Shown here in pieces: positions 32,109 through 37,473 of a stretch of 37,473 nucleotides of DNA. The notes beneath the pieces were generated by a model. It searched no databases and was not told where the DNA came from. It was given only the letters and a program-made list of their open reading frames with translations. Numbering within the stretch: position 1 is the first letter of the stretch; each line of letters opens with the position of its first letter. Source of the stretch: Chitinophagales bacterium (GTDB taxonomy: Bacteria; Bacteroidota; Bacteroidia; Chitinophagales; JANQFB01). The stretch is taken from assembly GCA_028278085.1 (NCBI GenBank), contig JANQFB010000498.1, forward strand, positions 1 through 37,473, written 5' to 3'. Position numbers and translations under genes: made by a program.

Positions 32109-34235
32109 TTATCCAATAATTGATCTGGTTTTTACTTCATCACCCCTTTGCACAATAACGGCAAGTAGCAATTTCTTCTGATTATACAATTCCTTCAACT
32201 TCTTAAAAATTGGATCAAGCGTTTTCTGATCCATCATAGCTACTTCATCAAATAAGGCAATTATCTTTTTGTTATCCGAAATGTTTAGTAATCCTTCAAG
32301 ATAAGCTCCTTGCCCTTGACCAGTACCTAAGTCCTGAAAGAAAATTCGCTTATTCCCCTTTGTAATAATTTTTTTGTCAACAACATCAATTTTTTTAACT
32401 TGGTAGGTCTTGTTTATATGTCGAAATGCTCCAATTTTACTAGCTAAAAACACTGCAATTTTATCTGCGTAATCCTTATCTTGCTCTGTCAACTTTTCTG
32501 GGTCAATATCTAGGTCCGTAATTTTTTCAATTCTTTTATTAAAATGAACTGCAAACATCTGTCCTAATTCTTGAAGAATATCTTGTATTAGTTCCAATTC
32601 TTTAAATTTTTCCTGGTACTCATGGGGTTTTTGCTCTTCTAACCTTTTCAGGTCTCTTTCAAAAAACAGAAGCGCTTTTTCGTTATCTTCCTTTTTATTA
32701 TTTAGTTCAGCGATTCCAGAATGAAGTTTATTAAGTTCATCTAAGAGTTGATTTTCCAAAAAGCTATCATATACTTTAATTGACTTTTTTGATGTTAGTT
32801 TTGATATGGTTTCATTGGCATAATCAGGGTCAAGTTCTTCTTTTACCAAGTCCTTATAAAATGAATTAAATTTTGATTTTAGGAAGTCTCTTTTTTCTAT
32901 CAGTTCTTCTTTGATGTTAGATGAACTGTGCTCATTAATGAGATCAGTCAGTTTCTTTTTTTCCAGTTTGAGCACCTTTTCATCCTTGGTTAAATCTATC
33001 GCACTATCAAGTTTTTCAATCATGACTTCTAATAAGTCAATGCTTTGTTCTATGTTTTGGAACTTTATGATATCTGTGCTATGCTCCTGCTTTTTTCCCT
33101 CAAGTATTTTTGTGAATTTACCAATATCGAAATCCGTACCAGGAACGGTAATTTTTTTTCCTGAATACATTTGCATTACTTCTAACAATGAATCAATTAG
33201 TCTTACTTCACCTTGATTGCTTTCTTCTTCCTTGTCTTTTAAATATTTTAGTTGATTTAAGAAGTACTTCGCCTCGGTTCTCAAAGATGAAGCATTTGGA
33301 TTTTCTATTTCTTCCTTGCAAGATGAGTGCTCCCAAATTTTTATCCTATCATTCTCTGGTTTACCTAATAAATTTTTCAACAAATCTGTGACATCATCAT
33401 AGGCTTGTTCAGCTTCTTTCTTTCGTTCTCTTATGATATCTATGATTTTGGCTATGTCTTCAGTTTTCTTTTTTTCCTGTCTTTGATCTTTCTTAAGTTC
33501 TTTATCAATTGTTTGTAATTCCCCTTCAGCAATATCAAGTTTTTGTTGATAATCCAAGTAGAATTTCAGAAGATAGAATTCTTTCAGTTCAGCATGCTTT
33601 GATGATTTATCACCTATCTTCTTTTCTAAATCCTTTTGAGTTTTCTTATGGGATTTAATATCTTCTTTTACTTTTTTTATTTTTTCCGCTGTTGGTCCTT
33701 CTTGGATTTCTGTAATTATATTTCTTACGACTTTATAAATTCTTGAAATTTTATCGGATAAATTATGTTGTTCAATTTTTACTTCACGTAATAATTCTTT
33801 GAGTCTATTTAAAGGATCGCTAGGTATATCGTAGATGAGTTTATAATCTCTAAAGAATTGAGTTGGAGTAATGTTCTTTTTTATGCCATTATCTTCAAGA
33901 AATACTTCAACCTCATCAATTTCTGGGTCTTTTTTTTCAGAGATTAGAGTAGATGATAATGCCTCATTTTCTACAGTAATATTAAAAGTGACCTTTTGAT
34001 GCTTTGCTGCTTTGAGTTGGTTGATTCTCTCCTGCAAAGAAGGGTTAATTTCTCCTTTATTAAGTTGGTCTCCATAAAAGCCTAAAGCGATAAGATTTAA
34101 TAGTGTGCTTTTGCCGATAGAATTGGGACCTTCGATGTACACCGCATCGCTCAGTTCCTTTGGAATCTCTTTCGGAAGATACTCCACTACCTCATCCGAT
34201 TCATCACGATTGATTATATAATCGTATCTAAGCAT
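32109..34235 (-). CDS. SMC/Rad50-like coiled-coil ATPase
   Basis: This 708-residue ABC-type ATPase has Walker A GPNSIGKST (36-44), a long central coiled coil (about 175-560, Lys/Glu-rich with a possible hinge near 300-350), a signature-like segment LGTGQGQ (636-642) in place of LSGGQ, and Walker B IIALFDE (658-664). These place it with Rad50/SMC-like DNA-handling ATPases. It overlaps the 54-aa gene by 8 nt and abuts the 296-aa gene, in one operon with HerA and NurA. In archaea, HerA-NurA cooperate with Mre11-Rad50 in end resection; here it could supply the Rad50-like role without an Mre11. Nuclease partner: probably NurA. Confidence 0.9.
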   Translation of the reverse strand: MLRYDYIINRDESDEVVEYLPKEIPKELSDAVYIEGPNSIGKSTLLNLIALGFYGDQLNKGEINPSLQERINQLKAAKHQKVTFNITVENEALSSTLISEKKDPEIDEVEVFLEDNGIKKNITPTQFFRDYKLIYDIPSDPLNRLKELLREVKIEQHNLSDKISRIYKVVRNIITEIQEGPTAEKIKKVKEDIKSHKKTQKDLEKKIGDKSSKHAELKEFYLLKFYLDYQQKLDIAEGELQTIDKELKKDQRQEKKKTEDIAKIIDIIRERKKEAEQAYDDVTDLLKNLLGKPENDRIKIWEHSSCKEEIENPNASSLRTEAKYFLNQLKYLKDKEEESNQGEVRLIDSLLEVMQMYSGKKITVPGTDFDIGKFTKILEGKKQEHSTDIIKFQNIEQSIDLLEVMIEKLDSAIDLTKDEKVLKLEKKKLTDLINEHSSSNIKEELIEKRDFLKSKFNSFYKDLVKEELDPDYANETISKLTSKKSIKVYDSFLENQLLDELNKLHSGIAELNNKKEDNEKALLFFERDLKRLEEQKPHEYQEKFKELELIQDILQELGQMFAVHFNKRIEKITDLDIDPEKLTEQDKDYADKIAVFLASKIGAFRHINKTYQVKKIDVVDKKIITKGNKRIFFQDLGTGQGQGAYLEGLLNISDNKKIIALFDEVAMMDQKTLDPIFKKLKELYNQKKLLLAVIVQRGDEVKTRSIIG

Positions 34236-34392
34236 CCTTTTTCTGCTTCTCCATAAGTTTTATTAGGCTCTTTATGGCATCCTCTTCATTTTTACTCTTG
34301 ATAACCGCAGATAATACTTCTCGTTTTTTCTTATCTTCAATTAAAGATTCCAAGAAGTCCTGTAAGGAATCAGTTTCTTTTTTAGTTGCCAT
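34228..34392 (-). CDS. 54-aa acidic/lysine-rich helical protein hidden between HerA and the ATPase
   Basis: The frame starts at the ATG at 34390-34392 and stops at 34228. The product begins MATKKETDSLQDFLESLI and is entirely helical and highly charged (ending LMEKQKKDA). It overlaps the HerA stop by 11 nt and the ATPase start by 8 nt, an arrangement that fills the only gap in an otherwise continuous operon. That makes it a probable real gene, perhaps a small adaptor between HerA and the ATPase. No homolog was recognised. Confidence 0.72.
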   Translation of the reverse strand: MATKKETDSLQDFLESLIEDKKKREVLSAVIKSKNEEDAIKSLIKLMEKQKKDA

Positions 34393-35956
34393 TTTGTCGC
34401 TCAATTACTCCCGCAAATGCAAGTGGAAATTTCAATACTCGAAGCTGAGGTAAGTCGTGAATATTAGCTACTGCGTACCCCTTTTGCAGCGTTTGAATTT
34501 CGTCTGAAGATATACCAAATATATTTTTGGAAATGCCATCAGATTTGAAAAATATCTTGGTATTTATTACACTCGATAGACCTCTTGGTAAATCTTCTTG
34601 ATTTTGGGATGAAAAGATCACACCAATCTCTTGGCTTCTACCTGTTCTGCATATTGTATCAAGTTCTCCAAGTGCTTCTTTTGAAGCATCTGTATTGTAA
34701 AATTGGTGTACTTCATCAATAATAACTAATACCGGAACGGTTGACGTGCCTTCACTTTTTGCCTTAACAATTTGTTTAAGCAAATGCCTTAATAATATAG
34801 AACCAAATTGAGTTCCTTTTTCACCAGCAACGTTAACTACTGAAAGTTGGCCTCTATGCAGTATATTACCTGCATTAATTGATAATGCATTTTCATTATC
34901 GAAAAACTCGATAGCAGCATTCAGGCTTCGGCAAATATTATTGAATGTTCCTCTGTGTAAGGGTACTTGGGAAACATCCCCTCTTGAATTCAAGGTTCGG
35001 AAACTCAATCCATCTTCATCATGTGCTATAAAATAATCAACGAAACTGCTAAAATTATCGCCATCTTGTTGCCTTTCTGATTGCCAGAATCGGAATATAT
35101 CTGGAAAGCTTTGCGCCCCAATATCTGAAATGTTTTGTAATAATCCAGTCAGGGCTTCAGGTTCGATTGAGGTAACATCTAGTGTTATAGCTTGTGCAAG
35201 ATTATGAGTTATTCCCCGGTAGTCATTAATATTAGTGTTCGCTGGATAATAAATTACAAAATTATCTACTCCTCTAGCCTCTCCTTCAATTTGTCCCCAT
35301 TCTCTCTGGATTGCTGGGTTTGTAACATTGGAAGGTTGATCCATTGTTAAGAAATCAACATCTTTAACATTTATTGCTAATACAGCTCCTCTCATTTCTT
35401 CGACAAAATATTGTGCTAAATATTTCGTAGCAACCGTTTTCCCGCTACCGGTTTTTCCACAAACTTGCATTTGATAGAAAAACATGTCCTGCGGCAGTTT
35501 TGCGGTAATCAAATTCATTTCATCATCAATGAGTAGTTGGTTCTGGCCACCTTGAACAGTTGCTGGGAATACAACTACACCTTGCCCGGTGTTTCCTAGC
35601 GCGAATTCTACTTCTTCTTGGTTTGATCGTCTGGCAAGTGATTGAGGAGGGATGAAATCAATTTTGCCATCTGTTCTTTCAGTTATATCCTTGATCCTGT
35701 ATGCATGAATGATGTTTTGACATGATCTATCAGCCATCAAACTTGACAAATCCATATCAACCACCATTGGTGAAGGAGAATAGTTCTCATATTGAGAACT
35801 TTTGTCTACTCTTAGGATAAATCGAGCAGTGGTGTCTTCCGGCTCAACAGTCAAAAAAGAACCCTTTGGTATTAATCCTGGTAATTCATTTTCACTAGGC
35901 TTTTTTGAAACCAGCTTAATTTTCCCGTTTTCTTCTCCTATTACAATCCACGACAT
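34382..35956 (-). CDS. HerA-like hexameric DNA translocase/ATPase
   Basis: This 524-residue HerA/FtsK-superfamily ATPase has a beta-rich N-terminal domain of the HAS-barrel type (first 110 residues), Walker A CGKTGSGKT (166-174), Walker B VLVIIDE (409-415) followed by VHQF, a downstream arginine-bearing sensor region (CRTGRSQEIG), and FSSQNQEDLP. HerA pumps DNA through a hexameric ring in complex with the NurA nuclease. The NurA gene stops 3 nt before the HerA start, and the 54-aa gene overlaps the HerA end. This fits a HerA-NurA machine repurposed for defence. Confidence 0.92.
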   Translation of the reverse strand: MSWIVIGEENGKIKLVSKKPSENELPGLIPKGSFLTVEPEDTTARFILRVDKSSQYENYSPSPMVVDMDLSSLMADRSCQNIIHAYRIKDITERTDGKIDFIPPQSLARRSNQEEVEFALGNTGQGVVVFPATVQGGQNQLLIDDEMNLITAKLPQDMFFYQMQVCGKTGSGKTVATKYLAQYFVEEMRGAVLAINVKDVDFLTMDQPSNVTNPAIQREWGQIEGEARGVDNFVIYYPANTNINDYRGITHNLAQAITLDVTSIEPEALTGLLQNISDIGAQSFPDIFRFWQSERQQDGDNFSSFVDYFIAHDEDGLSFRTLNSRGDVSQVPLHRGTFNNICRSLNAAIEFFDNENALSINAGNILHRGQLSVVNVAGEKGTQFGSILLRHLLKQIVKAKSEGTSTVPVLVIIDEVHQFYNTDASKEALGELDTICRTGRSQEIGVIFSSQNQEDLPRGLSSVINTKIFFKSDGISKNIFGISSDEIQTLQKGYAVANIHDLPQLRVLKFPLAFAGVIERQNGN

Positions 35957-35959
35957 AGT

Positions 35960-37006
35960 TTAATTTCCAAATCTTAATTGGTTCATTGTTGGAACCAGTC
36001 CCGAAAACTTTATGAGATTATAACTGTCAGACAATTTAAGTATGTCTCGTGCATATTTTTCAGCAATTGCTATTGGTCTGATCTGTGGGTTGGTCTTATC
36101 CCCGTGTACTAGGATAAGATAATAAACAATATCCATCAAATCATTGATTTTTTCCTTTATCATTTCATAGGTTTCCAAGTGAAACTCTATCCGTTGAGGA
36201 CTTCTGTCAAAGGCTTTTAAATAACAAAACACCTTTGCATTATTTTGATTTTTCTGATCTATATAGGTAAAAAAGTTTGTACGTTGTCCCACATTCAAAA
36301 AATTGTATGACCAGTGCATATCTGAATTATAGTCTGAACTTAATTCAGGCACATTTTCAATTACAAGTTCACTTTCACTATTCTTTACAAAAAAAATAGG
36401 AATAATTTCAAATTTATGTAATTCCCTAACTAGATTTACAGTATAACTAGAAATATTTCCACCAATTAGAGGGCCATCAATAAAATATATTGCCCCATTG
36501 AAGGGATAATCCAAAAGAAGCTTATTTCTATCAGTTACATAGTGGTAATTTGATTCTATGGCAGAGTCTTCACTTAAAGTAAGAGCCGGGTTCTCAGATG
36601 ATAATTTTGATGAGCGGGTATAAAAATAAAATGAAAGGTAATTTATGGGGATATATTCATTTTCGTCCAGTAAAACCAAGGAGTGAGCCGTAAAAAAAGC
36701 GTTACCCTCAAGTGAATCATAATTTAACTTGGATTCGTCATATCCAGCAACATTGTATGTCTCGAACTTAGATGCACCATTTTGGGCATTAAGTGAAATC
36801 TTTTCGATATCTCCGATTGAACCAAAACTCGGGTTTGCAGCAAATGTAATTGATGAAAAGTCAAATGATCCATGTTTAGGGGGATCTTTGAGAGTAAGGT
36901 GAATTTTATTGATCTCCTCGATGGTTTGCATGAAAGATGGATGCAGCACAAGTTTGTTAAATTGCTTATTCTGCTCATTTGGCATATTTCGCTTTTTATT
37001 CGACAT
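35960..37006 (-). CDS. NurA-domain 5'-3' nuclease
   Basis: The start is placed at 37006 (MSNKKRNMPNE); an earlier ATG at 37027 is also possible. The 348-residue product has the NurA motif I as NVAGYDES (Asp about 90), motif II as IYFIDGPLIGG (Asp about 177), and the C-terminal motif QIRPIAIAEKYARD, resembling the PxxLxxAxxxA of the family. NurA cuts DNA in the 5'-3' direction and works with HerA, encoded 3 nt downstream. The N-terminal end overlaps the methyltransferase gene by about 11 nt. It is likely the effector nuclease of this system. Confidence 0.85.
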   Translation of the reverse strand: MSNKKRNMPNEQNKQFNKLVLHPSFMQTIEEINKIHLTLKDPPKHGSFDFSSITFAANPSFGSIGDIEKISLNAQNGASKFETYNVAGYDESKLNYDSLEGNAFFTAHSLVLLDENEYIPINYLSFYFYTRSSKLSSENPALTLSEDSAIESNYHYVTDRNKLLLDYPFNGAIYFIDGPLIGGNISSYTVNLVRELHKFEIIPIFFVKNSESELVIENVPELSSDYNSDMHWSYNFLNVGQRTNFFTYIDQKNQNNAKVFCYLKAFDRSPQRIEFHLETYEMIKEKINDLMDIVYYLILVHGDKTNPQIRPIAIAEKYARDILKLSDSYNLIKFSGLVPTMNQLRFGN

Positions 37007-37473
37007 GAGGAAGATGGCAACGATCACTTAAAATAATCAACTCTTTTCCAACTTTAGCCTTGTTTGCAAAATGATTAACCTGTACTCCATTTTTCTTAAC
37101 ACCTTTGTATAGTTCATTTATCTGTTCCACATCATCATAAGACAGTATCCATTTGATATTCAGTTCTTTCTCTAAAAGTTCTTTTAGCAACTGATGGTCT
37201 TTTTCAATGTAAAAGTATCTATATAATTCCGGGCCTTGTTTAAAATATGGTGGATCAAGATAGACCATAGATGTATCAATATCACATTTCAAACTAGGTA
37301 ATCGATCTTTTAAAAAGACTAAAGCATCATCATTATATAAACTTATCCGATGCTTAAAACTGGCAATACGCTTAATGCGTTGAATAAGCTCAGGCTTATT
37401 AAATCTTGCATTTATCTTCCACTCTCCCGTTTGCTCTTGCCCGCCTATCGGCCCACTTTTCAATATGCCCGAT
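36996..37473 (-). CDS. D12-class DNA adenine methyltransferase (5' end outside window)
   Basis: The frame is open to the right edge, so only the C-terminal 158 residues are seen. It includes GGQEQTGEWKINARFNKPEL, the target-recognition entrance of Dam-type D12 enzymes, and the catalytic motif VYLDPPYFKQG. A further YDD motif follows. The 3' end overlaps the NurA start. Dam-type methyltransferases modify GATC-like or other adenine sites; in this operon the enzyme is expected to mark host DNA as self so that the HerA-NurA-ATPase machinery attacks unmodified DNA. Recognition sequence unknown. Confidence 0.9.
   Translation of the reverse strand, partial: SGILKSGPIGGQEQTGEWKINARFNKPELIQRIKRIASFKHRISLYNDDALVFLKDRLPSLKCDIDTSMVYLDPPYFKQGPELYRYFYIEKDHQLLKELLEKELNIKWILSYDDVEQINELYKGVKKNGVQVNHFANKAKVGKELIILSDRCHLPHVE

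Noticed and set aside
1-37473. CRISPR array
   Set aside because: No run of evenly spaced direct repeats with unique spacers was seen and there is no cas-like gene.

Overview
The window looks like a chromosomal stretch of a Bacteroidota bacterium, probably of the Chitinophagia/Saprospiria/Cytophagia type, though the genus cannot be fixed from here. The signs are PKD-domain lipoproteins, promoters of the TAnnTTTG type just upstream of several genes and tRNAs, starts without Shine-Dalgarno sites, an N-succinyl DapD, SiaC/DUF1987, and TPR-fused HisKA_3 kinases. Housekeeping genes (dapD, an SDR, a SulP transporter, siaC, tRNA-Lys, tRNA-Thr, tRNA-Leu) alternate with clearly accessory DNA.

Layout. 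1-3069: the edge of a mobile-element replication module (a partial conserved gene, a winged-helix replication protein, a double-HTH regulator), then 0.8 kb of repeat-bearing non-coding DNA. 3070-5358: a small orphan gene and three tandem paralogous PKD lipoproteins, with a 74-nt palindrome between two of them. 5469-8132: dapD, a MORN-repeat lipoprotein, an SDR, and tRNA-Lys with its terminator. 8281-18252: a signalling/conflict region made of a LuxR-type response regulator, a TPR histidine kinase, a small unknown protein, a metacaspase-like protease, a Trypco1-like protein, a 4-TM CHAT protease, a large secreted protein and an outer-membrane barrel. 18688-21742: SulP, tRNA-Thr only 6 nt behind it, and siaC.

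21843-31046 is the most striking part. A native tRNA-Leu(GAG) gene has been cut exactly at its 7-nt anticodon loop by a 9.1-kb island. Its 5' half lies at 21843-21881 and its 3' half at 30995-31046. The two halves still pair perfectly with each other in the acceptor and anticodon stems and differ from the intact tRNA-Leu(GAG) at 22010-22094, which the island itself carries with its own terminator. Matching tandem 11-bp repeats lie just inside both ends, as integrase arm sites would, but no integrase is present. The cargo is two divergent operons. One encodes a PIN-like nuclease, a trypsin-like protease, an Mrr-like PD-(D/E)XK nuclease, an SH3 membrane protein and a zinc-ribbon membrane protein. 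The other encodes a membrane protein, a nuclease-TPR protein and a further PD-(D/E)XK protein. This looks like an undescribed defence or conflict system.

31218-37473: directly beyond the tRNA remnant is a tightly overlapping minus-strand operon encoding a D12-class adenine methyltransferase (cut by the window edge), NurA nuclease, HerA ATPase, a 54-aa protein, an SMC/Rad50-like ATPase and a 296-aa unknown protein. It is a probable HerA-NurA antiviral system. The window therefore holds three neighbouring candidate conflict systems, one of them on a tRNA-replacing island.
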